A stretch of 64,000 nt of DNA from Geothermobacter ehrlichii (GTDB lineage Bacteria; Desulfobacterota; Desulfuromonadia; Desulfuromonadales; Geothermobacteraceae), in the NCBI RefSeq assembly GCF_008124615.1, contig NZ_VNIB01000014.1, forward strand, positions 1 through 64,000. Reading direction: 5' to 3'. The notes under the pieces were generated by a model, which was not told where the DNA came from, searched no databases, and saw only the letters and a list, made by a program, of their open reading frames with translations. Shown piece by piece: positions 9,470 to 16,927 of the stretch (the stretch's first letter is position 1; each line of letters begins with the position of its first letter). Both the position numbers and the translations under genes were made by a program.

Positions 9470-9943
9470 ATGAAGTGGCGCAACCAAAAGCCCTGCGCCT
9501 TCTGCGTGATGTTCGCCGCCACCGGCCGACTGCTGCCGGACTTCATTGCCGGGCTCGGCTCGATCCTGCCGGATGCACTGAAGGCCGGACCTGCCCGGCA
9601 CCGGACGCTGCCCCACTGGCCAGTCATCTATGTTCTGACTATCATTGTCCTGTTGCCGGCCATCAAGCTCATATCCTGGTGGACGTGGCTGGTAACGGCC
9701 TGTCTGGTTATCGGCTGCCTGCTGCATCTGGCCGAAGACGGACTGAGCAAGGGCGGTATTCCGCTGCTGAATCCGGCTGGCCGGAAATTCGGCGCCGGCT
9801 GGTACGTGACGGACTCCATCGCGGAAACCTTCGTGGTGGTCGGGATTGTTGTCCTGGCCCTGGTCGTTGCCGGGAAACGGGGATTTCTCTCGATGGACTT
9901 TCTCGCCGTCGAGATTCAGTGGCTGCTTTCCTGGTGGAAGTGA
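9470..9943 (+). CDS. YdjM-like membrane protein, probably N-terminally shortened
   Basis: The 157-residue protein shows the pattern of the YdjM/DUF457 family of membrane-bound predicted metal-dependent hydrolases: LPDALKAGPARHRTLPHW (the family's DxxH...HRT region) and CLLHLAEDGLSKGGIPLLNP (the HLxxDxxTxxGxxLLxP-like region). Three hydrophobic segments cover about residues 50-65, 70-88 and 120-140. The normal N-terminal helices and HRG(F/I)THS segment are not complete, so it may be a shortened or decayed member. The start is uncertain. Confidence 0.5.
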   Translation: MKWRNQKPCAFCVMFAATGRLLPDFIAGLGSILPDALKAGPARHRTLPHWPVIYVLTIIVLLPAIKLISWWTWLVTACLVIGCLLHLAEDGLSKGGIPLLNPAGRKFGAGWYVTDSIAETFVVVGIVVLALVVAGKRGFLSMDFLAVEIQWLLSWWK

Positions 9944-10273
9944 ATTCGCCTTCCCGTTGCCCCAAAAACAGGCAGACGGCAACGGGCCAAGTCAGTCCCG
10001 AAACATGGGACGACCTTATCCACAGAAAACGGGCTGGTTATCCAGTGTGACTGTTGATTGACGGCCGGGCTTTGCGCCCCGGTTTTTGGACGAATTTTTA
10101 CTCTACATAATTGCTCTTCCGTAAAGTAAACGGCTCACTGTTCTGCTCACCGACCATGAGCGGCCGGCGTGGGCTGGAGCCACCAAGTGGCAGCACAAGG
10201 AGCGCACCTGCAGGATTGTGCCTCCTGAGAAAGTCCAGCAGACGAGCCAATAGAATAGAACAAGGAGGCACAG
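9944..10273. other. Spacer with terminator, no gene seen
   Basis: This 330-bp stretch lies between the YdjM-like and YceK-like genes. Apart from the terminator at 10063-10087, no coding or structured element was identified. ORFs here lack ribosome sites and overlap the YceK-like gene in another frame. Confidence 0.5.
10063..10087 (+). terminator. Intrinsic terminator after the YdjM-like gene
   Basis: A short GC stem (CCGGGC pairing with GCCCCGG, one bulge, loop TTTGC) is followed by TTTTT on the plus strand, about 120 bp beyond the stop codon. Confidence 0.6.
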
Positions 10274-10738
10274 GTGACCGTGGTCCAGGCGGGCAGCAAA
10301 ATTCTGCGCAAACTTGTCGTGGCTGTGATGGCTCTAATCTTGGCTGGCTGCGGAGTCACAATCGCATACAATGGGAGCAAACCCGCGACAAGATACTTTG
10401 GCGCAACCATCGAGGATTTGAGAATCCTTCTGTGCCCGTTCTCAAAAGGGTGGGGTTGGCGTACCTACGGGGTTCTTACGCCTTTCGTCGGCTTCTACGA
10501 TCTCTACGTATCTATCCCCGTCGATGTCATCGCAATTCCGTTTGTTTTCAAAAATCGCAATCAGGAGCTTCTGTCGAGATTGATGGAGCGACAAACAAAG
10601 GACTATGTGAGCCTGCCCTTAGAACAAGATGAAAATGAAGCGACACAAGCCCAGATGACCACAGGTGCGACTGAAGAGAAACCCCAGGATTCAGGGCCGG
10701 ATTGCCCCAAAAAGACACCATCGGCGCCTCGCTCTTGA
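10274..10738 (+). CDS. YceK/YidQ-like lipoprotein (DUF1375)
   Basis: The 154-residue protein has a lipoprotein signal peptide with lipobox LAGC (VVAVMALILAGCGVTIAY). The body has the YceK/YidQ pattern: a tyrosine-rich segment, a central gap, then FYDLYVSIPVDVIAIPFVF. A GTG start is used, with AAGGAGG 5 nt upstream (10274). The tail after residue 110 is polar and disordered (GATEEKPQDSGPDCPKKT). These proteins sit in the envelope and their biochemical role is not known. Confidence 0.65.
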   Translation: MTVVQAGSKILRKLVVAVMALILAGCGVTIAYNGSKPATRYFGATIEDLRILLCPFSKGWGWRTYGVLTPFVGFYDLYVSIPVDVIAIPFVFKNRNQELLSRLMERQTKDYVSLPLEQDENEATQAQMTTGATEEKPQDSGPDCPKKTPSAPRS

Positions 10739-10746
10739 AAATTTCC

Positions 10747-10765
10747 GCTCGACCAGTGGTCGAGC
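10747..10765. promoter_or_regulatory. 19-bp perfect palindrome before the recombinase start
   Basis: GCTCGACCAGTGGTCGAGC is a perfect inverted repeat with 9-bp arms around a single G, four bases before the recombinase ATG. The position suggests an operator or a recombinase-binding site controlling translation or transcription of the gene. Confidence 0.45.
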
Positions 10766-10769
10766 ATAG

Positions 10770-11768
10770 ATGGCCGGGAAACTATATGGAGAAAAAAAAC
10801 ATGTTGAACTTGTCCAAACATCCCTGCCCCCTGCCCTCGCGCCGGACCTAACTGACCTGCTTGCCGACTGGCTCAAACTCGATGTCGCCAACGGGGATGC
10901 CTGTGCCGACACCCTGAAGACCTACCAGGGACAGATCCAGAGCTGGCCGGCCTGGTGCGGCGAGAATAATGTCCATCCCGGACAGGCCACAACCGAGGAT
11001 GTCAAAGCCTGGCGGAAGGCCCTGATTGATGCCGGCGCGAAGCCTTCAACGATCTCGCTCAAGCTGACCACCATCCGCAGGTTCTACCAGTCCGCAGTGG
11101 ACAGGAGGCTGATCGACAAGAACCCGGCAGCCAACGTCAGGGCGCCTCAGGAGCGCCGGGCCAGACAGGAACAGATGAAATACCTGTCGGCGGGCGAGGC
11201 GGAGTTGCTGTTCTGGGCCATCCCGACAGATGGCGGTATCAAGGCCCTGCGGGACCGGGCCATGATCGGCCTGATGGCACTCGAAGGGCTACGCCGGGTC
11301 GAGATCGTCCGGGCCTGCGTCTCAGATATTGAGGGGAGCGGCCATGACCTGCGGCTGCTGATCCACGGCAAGGGCAAGGACCGTTTCATCTACCCCCGCG
11401 AGGATACGGCTCAGGCTCTGGGGGATTACCTTGTGGCCCGTGGCCCTGTTGCCGGAGACGAACTGGGGGAGCCCCTTTTTGTCCAAATCCGCAAGGGTGG
11501 TCATCCCGAAGGCCGGATTACCAGACAAGGCGTGAACTCGGTCATCAACCATTATCTGCTGAAGGCCGGTCTGAAGCGGGAGGGGCTTTCCTGCCATGCG
11601 TTGCGCCACACCTGCGGGGCGCTGCTCTACCAAGCGACGAGGGACATTCGGGCCGTTCAGGAAACTCTCGGGCACAGTAACATTTCCACTTCTGCCGGCT
11701 ATGCCCACATTGTCGAGCGTGGGCAGGCACGCTACACGAGGCAGATTCCGGTGGAACTGAAGAGGTGA
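10770..11768 (+). CDS. Tyrosine recombinase (XerC/phage integrase type)
   Basis: The 332-residue site-specific recombinase has an N-terminal SAM-like core-binding domain (about 25-120) and a catalytic domain (about 135-325). The catalytic set is visible: R in ALEGLRRVEIV, K in HGKGKDR, HALRHTCG for HxxR, and LGHSNISTSAGYAHI for the second His and the nucleophilic Tyr. The integron-integrase-specific insert is absent. Its 3' third and downstream region are duplicated at 15039-15700. It cuts and rejoins DNA at a specific site; the target is unknown. The island's main integrase is the separate gene at 46369. Confidence 0.9.
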   Translation: MAGKLYGEKKHVELVQTSLPPALAPDLTDLLADWLKLDVANGDACADTLKTYQGQIQSWPAWCGENNVHPGQATTEDVKAWRKALIDAGAKPSTISLKLTTIRRFYQSAVDRRLIDKNPAANVRAPQERRARQEQMKYLSAGEAELLFWAIPTDGGIKALRDRAMIGLMALEGLRRVEIVRACVSDIEGSGHDLRLLIHGKGKDRFIYPREDTAQALGDYLVARGPVAGDELGEPLFVQIRKGGHPEGRITRQGVNSVINHYLLKAGLKREGLSCHALRHTCGALLYQATRDIRAVQETLGHSNISTSAGYAHIVERGQARYTRQIPVELKR

Positions 11769-12093
11769 CAGAGAATCTGGCAGCTCAAAGCGTTCTTGTA
11801 CTTCTGGGGCAATGGTGCGTCGATGGCAACCTGTTGGTAACCTTGACAATGCGATAAAAACGCGCTAACAAAAAGTTGTTCTATAGGAGGGGGATTATGA
11901 CACGAGGAACAAAGCCGTCCGGGAAGAAGCCAACCGGGCGGCTTTTGTTTTTTCTCTGAGCTGCAAAAGCGCACAGATATTGGAATCCGTTGCTATGGAT
12001 GAGAAGGCATAACAGGGCAATTTGGTCACAATCTCGTCTAACGCATTGATAACAAAGCTATAAAATGGCCCCAAGCGTGGCAGGGTAGTGGGG
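11431..12093 (+). repeat. Long direct repeat, copy 1 (recombinase 3' end plus downstream region)
   Basis: From TTGTGGCCCGTGGCC in the recombinase to about 12093 this matches 15039-15700 with scattered differences. The repeat covers 112 codons of catalytic domain, the stop, a terminator and about 150 bp beyond. Just after the recombinase stop, GGAGGGGGATT precedes an ATG with a 20-codon ORF (11897-11959) that overlaps the terminator; copy 2 has a stop after three codons, so the small ORF is probably not functional. Confidence 0.85.
11914..11952 (+). terminator. Intrinsic terminator after the tyrosine recombinase
   Basis: The stem GCCGTCCGG pairs with CCGGGCGGC and is followed by TTTTGTTTTTT. 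It lies about 145 bp after the recombinase stop and is conserved in the duplicate at 15512-15556. Confidence 0.85.
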
Positions 12094-12154
12094 GCAAGGT
12101 AGGCCATCCAGAAAAAAGGATGGGGAGAGATAATAACAAGTTAGATTTATAAAA

Positions 12155-12808
12155 ATGAATAAAATCATATACGACAATATTCTTCAAAATGAATTTGCAT
12201 GGGCAATTGAGGCGTACAATACATTAAGAAGCGGCGAAGCACTCTTAAAAGAATCTAAAGAATATAAAGAAAAATGGAAAAAATGCGTAGCAATTAGAAA
12301 AGAAAATACAAGCCATACTATAACTGAAGAAGAAAAGGAATTTATGTTGTGGGGTGCTTTCTATCAAAAAGCATTACTTTTAGCTGCTTTCGGCATTGAA
12401 AATCTTATAAAAGGTTTGTGGATTGTAGAGAATAACATTTCGTTGAAAACTAAAAATGAAACATACACCAAACTTCCAAATGAGCTTAAAACGCACAATT
12501 TACATCAAATTGATATAAAAATCAATTTCAGCCCAAAAGAACGTCAAGTATTAATAGAGCTTTCAAATTATATAAAATGGGTAGGCCGTTATCCTGTTGC
12601 ACTTAATAGTGTTCAATTTTGTTCTGAGCGCTTCCGCAATCCAGGAATACAATACTATATAGAAGACGCGGTAGTAAATAAAACAAATTTGGAATGCTTT
12701 CCTGATGAAATATACTCTATATACAATAAATTAATTTCAGAAATAAAATCAAAAAAATCTAACAATGTAATCAAGCGGAACGAAGATACAGTGGCGGTTC
12801 TCGAATAG
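12155..12808 (+). CDS. Hypothetical helical protein, possibly HEPN-like
   Basis: The 217-residue AT-rich gene is sharply different in composition from its neighbours, which suggests transfer. The protein is mostly helical. A segment AAFGIENLIKGLW, a basic/His stretch LKTHNLHQID and LIELSNYIKWVGRYPVALN recall HEPN-like proteins often found near defence genes, but the usual RxxxxH nuclease motif was not found. There is no signal peptide or membrane segment. The ribosome site is weak. Function unknown. Confidence 0.6.
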   Translation: MNKIIYDNILQNEFAWAIEAYNTLRSGEALLKESKEYKEKWKKCVAIRKENTSHTITEEEKEFMLWGAFYQKALLLAAFGIENLIKGLWIVENNISLKTKNETYTKLPNELKTHNLHQIDIKINFSPKERQVLIELSNYIKWVGRYPVALNSVQFCSERFRNPGIQYYIEDAVVNKTNLECFPDEIYSIYNKLISEIKSKKSNNVIKRNEDTVAVLE

Positions 12809-12882
12809 GACTCTGCCAACTCGAGCCAGCACGTCACGTCCGCCTATCACCAACCGTTATACAATACGAAGGAGAGGAAAAA

Positions 12883-13179
12883 ATGAAGCCTTTTTTGAGA
12901 TTTTTTTTGTTTATAATCCTTTTCATAATGTTGCCAAGTATTTCATCCGCTGATTGTGTTTATGGAGCAAAAGATAAAAACAAATTTATTAGAGTAGATA
13001 GCCATACAATAATCCTGACTGGGGGCTATGGCCCAGATATTTTAATTAAGACATACTGTTTTATATACTCATCTTCGGAGGTCTTAGTATTAAAAGACGA
13101 TTTCTGTAGCTATGATAATGCAGTGTTGTATATAGATGGTGAAGCATGCGATGCCCAATCAGTAAAAAAATTGGATTAA
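12883..13179 (+). CDS. Small exported hypothetical protein
   Basis: The 98-residue AT-rich gene has a clear ribosome site (AAGGAGAGG) before the ATG. The N-terminus is a signal peptide (FLFIILFIMLPSISSADC), and the mature part of about 75 residues has four cysteines, compatible with disulfides in the periplasm. The TAA stop lies inside the left arm of an attC-like site, the usual arrangement of an integron gene cassette. The family was not recognised. Confidence 0.6.
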   Translation: MKPFLRFFLFIILFIMLPSISSADCVYGAKDKNKFIRVDSHTIILTGGYGPDILIKTYCFIYSSSEVLVLKDDFCSYDNAVLYIDGEACDAQSVKKLD

Positions 13180-13250
13180 TGCATAAGGCGCTCCACCTGA
13201 CCGCTATTCCGCTGCACTCCATAGCGGAAAGTGAGCTTGGTCGTTAGGTG
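13176..13250 (+). repeat. attC-like site 1
   Basis: The right arm is GTCGTTAGGTG (core GTTAGGT fits GTTRRRY), preceded by GAGCTTG. The interior holds an imperfect hairpin, CCGCTAT pairing with ATAGCGG around GCACTCC. The left arm is degenerate (ATTAATGC) and overlaps the stop of the preceding gene. Length and interior closely match the site at 13919-13995. Confidence 0.55.
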
Positions 13251-13275
13251 ATATGGTATGAGAATAGGTGGCCAC

Positions 13276-13650
13276 ATGAATTCGACTGCGTCAAAGCGCC
13301 AACGGGTTATTACAGCAGTCAACACTCCGCTTGGCTTCTTTGTGCTTGCTCTCCTCATTGTAGAGGCTTTCTTGGCAACCGTTCTGATAGGCGCTAACCT
13401 TGATGCGGCACAGAAGATTACTGGTATGTGGCTTGGTATAGGGCTTTTTATTTTTGTAACAACGGCCGTATTTGCCTTAGTTTGGTCCAAACCAGAAAAC
13501 CTAACATTTGACAAGGAAGCTCACCTTATTGATCGTGGCAAGGCCTATGGAACAGAAAATCACGAAGTAGATACTCCAAACAAATTACCGAAAGATCGTG
13601 CTACGCCAGAACATATAGAATCATCAATCAGGAAAGGAGACGAGAAATGA
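13276..13650 (+). CDS. Small two-TM membrane protein (cassette gene 1)
   Basis: This 124-residue protein starts MNSTASKRQR after a GGTGG ribosome site; an in-frame ATG at 13258 would add six residues. Two hydrophobic segments (TPLGFFVLALLIVEAFLAT and MWLGIGLFIFVTTAVFALVW) are followed by a charged cytoplasmic-type tail of about 60 residues. Its stop overlaps the start of the next gene by 4 bp, so the two are coupled, and both lie between the attC-like sites. Function unknown; a membrane effector is one possibility. Confidence 0.55.
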   Translation: MNSTASKRQRVITAVNTPLGFFVLALLIVEAFLATVLIGANLDAAQKITGMWLGIGLFIFVTTAVFALVWSKPENLTFDKEAHLIDRGKAYGTENHEVDTPNKLPKDRATPEHIESSIRKGDEK

Positions 13651-13922
13651 GAAAGGCCTATGCAATTAACTACGACCTCTCGGCTCCAAATCGTGATTAT
13701 GCAGGACTCTATGAAGCGATTAAGAGCTACCCAGGATGGTGGCATTATCTTGAGTCCACTTGGCTTATCGCTGCAGACAGCACACCATCACAAATATGGG
13801 AGAAATTGAAGCCACATATTGATGATAACGACAGCCTACTCATTATCGAGGTTCGCAATAATGTGTCGGGATGGTTGCCAAAGAAAGCGTGGGAGTGGAT
13901 ACGCAAAAATGTGCCAGATTAA
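13647..13922 (+). CDS. SinR-family/Cas2-like-fold small protein (cassette gene 2)
   Basis: This 91-residue protein begins RKAYAINYDLSAPNRDYAGL and has the pattern YEAIKSYPGWWHYLESTWLI followed by DDNDSLLIIEV. That pattern is seen in small proteins annotated as SinR family, which have a ferredoxin-like fold resembling Cas2 and VapD. It overlaps the membrane-protein gene by 4 bp. Its stop TAA lies in the left arm of the second attC-like site. The activity is not established; nuclease or toxin roles are only suggested by the fold. Confidence 0.6.
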   Translation: MRKAYAINYDLSAPNRDYAGLYEAIKSYPGWWHYLESTWLIAADSTPSQIWEKLKPHIDDNDSLLIIEVRNNVSGWLPKKAWEWIRKNVPD

Positions 13923-13995
13923 CGACACCGAACGGCGCGTCACATGACCACTACTCCGCTGGCGCTCCATAGCGGCAGGTAAGCTTAGTCGTTAA
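13919..13995 (+). repeat. attC-like site 2
   Basis: The outer arms TTAACGAC (13919-13926) and GTCGTTAA (13988-13995) are perfect inverses. The interior TCCGCTGGCGCTCCATAGCG and the AAGCTTA box match attC-like site 1. The left arm contains the stop codon of the upstream gene. Length 77 bp, within the attC range. Confidence 0.65.
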
Positions 13996-14004
13996 AATCC
14001 AAAA

Positions 14005-14559
14005 ATGACAAAACAAGAAATCATTACTGTTGCACAAGACATTGAATATTTTGCTAATGACTGGAATGAAAACGCAACTGAAGCCTCAATCCGTAGAGGC
14101 TCACCTATACTTCGCAGATTATTGGTTGAGCGAATTCTTGGAAAAGCGTGGCGTGCGGTTGGAAAAGAAAAAGAGCCCATAATTGTCGGTGTCAATTTGG
14201 ATCTTATGGTTGGCAGTTATGACCGAAACAATCTTGAAATTGCTCTCGCGGGCGGGGCTGCTCACGCTGGCATCTACGCAGCTGGCTACATGCTCACCAA
14301 AGGAACCACTCATCTACGCCCACCCGAACGTAAAAATGGTTCAATTGACCATATTATGAAGTATGAATTTCCGCTAAATCAATATCTTGAATCTACATGT
14401 GCAATTGTTGCTGGCGCAACAATTAATAGAAGAGAGCTAATTAAATACGTTGCTAATGTAAAAGGCGGAGTACATTTAGGCCTTGGATCAAAGGCCAAAC
14501 AGAGTATCAAAGCTAGAAAATCGCATAAAACATCACAACATAGATGGTTTGTTTTTTGA
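14005..14559 (+). CDS. Hypothetical protein in cassette-like position
   Basis: This 184-residue gene starts only 9 bp after the second attC-like site, as cassette genes do. The N-terminus is acidic and helical (KQEIITVAQDIEYFANDWNE), followed by a mixed region (IIVGVNLDLMVGSYDRNNLE) and small-residue-rich segments (IALAGGAAHAGIYAAGYML, STCAIVAGATINRREL). The tail is strongly basic. No domain was recognised. No third attC-like site was found after it (14560-14711). Confidence 0.55.
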   Translation: MTKQEIITVAQDIEYFANDWNENATEASIRRGSPILRRLLVERILGKAWRAVGKEKEPIIVGVNLDLMVGSYDRNNLEIALAGGAAHAGIYAAGYMLTKGTTHLRPPERKNGSIDHIMKYEFPLNQYLESTCAIVAGATINRRELIKYVANVKGGVHLGLGSKAKQSIKARKSHKTSQHRWFVF

Positions 14560-14711
14560 AATTTTATCTATTGGCCAGAGTATTGGAAAATCACCAGACT
14601 GCCTTAAGCTTGCCTCAACAATAAAAAACGTATGTTTCTAACCCTTATTCACATCCACCAGCTGTCAAGAACAAATTTCCTGCAAACACAGACGACTATC
14701 CTGTAAATACA

Positions 14712-15044
14712 ATGCGTACAACAATTATTTTGGCGCTAATCTTGACACTCCTGACCGCCATCCCCTGCCTCGCCTCTTCCTTCACGGGCCAAGTCATCAA
14801 AATCTCCGACGGCGACACGATTCAGGTTCTCGATAGCGGTCGGCCAGTCAAAATCCGCTTGGCCGAGATTGACTGTCCGGAGACCAGCCACGGGCCAAAG
14901 AAACCGGGCCAGCCCTTCGGTCAGGCTGCAAAGAAATTTGTCCTCGACCTAGTAGGCGGAAGAACAGTACGTGTCGATGTCGTCACCAAGGACCGCTATG
15001 GCCGCATCAGTGGCAAGGTCTTACTTGATGATGGCACATTGTAG
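14712..15044 (+). pseudogene. Truncated thermonuclease (SNase-like) fused to repeat DNA
   Basis: A signal peptide (TIILALILTLLTAIPCLA) is followed by the first part of a staphylococcal-nuclease domain: VIKISDGDTIQV, VKIRLAEIDCPE, then KDRYGRISGKVLLDDGT. Catalytic residues of the first half (Asp of DGDT, Arg of IRL) are present. The frame ends at a TAG formed where copy 2 of the long repeat begins (15039), so the C-terminal third of the SNase domain, including its last catalytic Arg region, is missing. It is probably inactive. Confidence 0.7.
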
Positions 15045-15376
15045 CCCGTGGCCCTGTTTTCGGAGACGAACTGAGGCAACCTCTCTTCGTCCAGATCCGC
15101 AAGGGCGGTCATCCCGAAGGCCGGATCACCAGGCAGGGCGTAAACTCGGTTATCAACCATTATCTGCTCAAGGCCGGCTTGAAACGTGACGGGCTTTCCT
15201 ACCATGCGCTGCGCCATACCTGTGGGGCGTTGCTCTACCAGGCGACGAGGGACATTCGGGCCGCTCAGGAAACTCTCGGGCACAGCAACATTTCCACTTC
15301 CGCCGGCTATGCCCACATTGTCGAGCGCGGGCAGGCACGCTACACGTGGCAGATTCCGGTGGAACTGAAGAAGTGA
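15042..15376 (+). pseudogene. 3' fragment of the tyrosine recombinase
   Basis: It encodes about 111 residues matching the C-terminal third of the recombinase at 10770, from VARGPVFGDELRQPLFVQ to the end. HALRHTCG, LGHSNISTSAGY and the terminal IPVELKK are intact. It lacks the N-terminal domain, the first catalytic Arg and Lys, and a start codon, so it cannot be active alone. Confidence 0.85.
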
Positions 15377-15511
15377 CAGGGAGCCTAGCAGATCAAAACT
15401 TTCTGGTATTTCTGGGGCAATGGTGAGTCGATGACAACCTTGACAAGGCAATAAAAAAACGCTAACAAAAGATTGTTCATACGAGAGGGGGATTATGACA
15501 CGATGAACAAA

Positions 15512-15556
15512 GCCGTCCGGGGAGAAAAACCAACCGGGCGGCTTTTTTGTTTTTTC
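15512..15556 (+). terminator. Intrinsic terminator in repeat copy 2
   Basis: The same stem as at 11914 (GCCGTCCGG pairing with CCGGGCGGC) is followed by TTTTTTGTTTTTT. It insulates the YaaC-like gene from upstream transcription. Confidence 0.85.
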
Positions 15557-15706
15557 TCCGTGATGCAAAACCGTGCACAGATATTGGAATCCGTTATTAT
15601 TAGATAGACGAAAAGGCATAGCAGGGTAATTGAGGCTAAATTCGTCTGAAACCTTTACAATAGAGCTATAAAAAAGGACCCCCAAGCGCGGTGGGGAGCG
15701 AAATCA

Positions 15707-16750
15707 ATGGCACATCGTGCAATAATTTTGAAGAACGCAAAAATTAGGCCACACAAAGCTTTTATGAGGCCTACCTTTGATGCACCCACAGTTATCGTAA
15801 GCGATCAATTCGATTACGTTGAGTTGTGGCTAAAAAGAAATTCTAGCCTAGAATCTGTTCTTTATTGGAAACAGGCAGAAAACTTTTATAAAGCAAGTTC
15901 TATTCTGCCAGACGGATCTAAGGCGATAACATCCTACTATTGTATGCTGAATGCAGCAAAAGCTTTGTTATCATCAAAAAATATTTCCTTTTCACATTTA
16001 CATGGTTTGTCTGGGCGTTCAATCGGGAACAAAACAAGCCTTGCAAATGAGCTATCAACAATTAAGGGGACTGGAATATTTGTTTCACTATCAAGATACT
16101 TCGGCGCAAACCTTTCGGGCAGACATGTTTCTGTTAAAGATGCACTATACAACCTTCCTTTCGTCCATCGCTCATTTACGGTCACATACCGTGGAGCTCA
16201 AGAACTTTTTATTCCTATTGTAAACCCTCACTTTGTCCGTCAAAATAGGGGAAACGAAGCTTGGTTTTGCGCTGAAATCATCGATGACAAATATAAGAAA
16301 AGGGAAATTTTTAGCAGACAACGCGGATGGGAAGTAGACATTGGCATTAAGTCAAAGTTTGTTATACGCAGAAAAAGGAGATTTAAGTGGAATACTTCCC
16401 GCGGCTCAAAAAAGTCAGAACGCATCAATCAACTAATAAAGTATCACCAAAAAATCAGGCGTGATATTAAATACATACATGGTTCCCATCGACTGTGGTA
16501 CTTCAAGCGTAACGACAGGGTAGATGGTGTTTTGCCTTGGCCAACACCAGTATTGATTTACATTGTAATGCATAGATTAAGTGAATTAACTCGTTATGAC
16601 CCAAAGCGTCTCCGAAGACACTTTGAATGCCAACACAACTGGTTATTGTCAGAGTTCATCAACCAGGCTGCAGACAATTTTATTGATCAGATTGCTAGCG
16701 ATATAACAGGACATGAGTTAATGGTTCCAGGTTATAGGGCTAGATTCTAG
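15707..16750 (+). CDS. YaaC-like protein
   Basis: This 347-residue protein follows repeat copy 2 directly. The segment YWKQAENFYKASSILP, SYYCMLNAAKALLSS and FSHLHGLSGRS resembles YaaC family proteins (PF14175), whose biochemical role is unknown. The middle is rich in Arg/Lys (KFVIRRKRRFKW) and the C-terminus is helical. There is no signal or membrane segment. The gene is AT-rich relative to the chromosome. Its place beside a recombinase fragment suggests it is cargo. The family call is from pattern memory only. Confidence 0.55.
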   Translation: MAHRAIILKNAKIRPHKAFMRPTFDAPTVIVSDQFDYVELWLKRNSSLESVLYWKQAENFYKASSILPDGSKAITSYYCMLNAAKALLSSKNISFSHLHGLSGRSIGNKTSLANELSTIKGTGIFVSLSRYFGANLSGRHVSVKDALYNLPFVHRSFTVTYRGAQELFIPIVNPHFVRQNRGNEAWFCAEIIDDKYKKREIFSRQRGWEVDIGIKSKFVIRRKRRFKWNTSRGSKKSERINQLIKYHQKIRRDIKYIHGSHRLWYFKRNDRVDGVLPWPTPVLIYIVMHRLSELTRYDPKRLRRHFECQHNWLLSEFINQAADNFIDQIASDITGHELMVPGYRARF

Positions 16751-16927
16751 CTCAAAGTACCAACTTTGAGACGAGGTTACAAAACAAGACATGATGCGCT
16801 TTTCGATCATGTTGACTAACCATGTCCTATACGAACCCTACCTATAGCTATGACTGTTTCCCATAGCGTTTATAACCGTTCAATTGTACAATGATACGTA
16901 TCGGCTTTATCAATTTTTGAAACCCCG

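Larger units (their letters stand above)
15039..15700 (+). repeat. Long direct repeat, copy 2
   Basis: This is the second copy of the 660-bp region at 11431-12093. Coding differences are few (for example Arg to Trp near the end), so the duplication is fairly recent. It starts abruptly inside the SNase gene. Confidence 0.85.

Noticed and set aside
10770-11768. Integron integrase IntI
   Set aside because: The additional IntI-specific insert near the HxxR region is absent; the sequence fits general XerC/phage-type recombinases.
12809-12882. A further attC site before the exported small protein
   Set aside because: GTTATAC resembles a right core but no matching left arm or shared interior with the two better sites was found.
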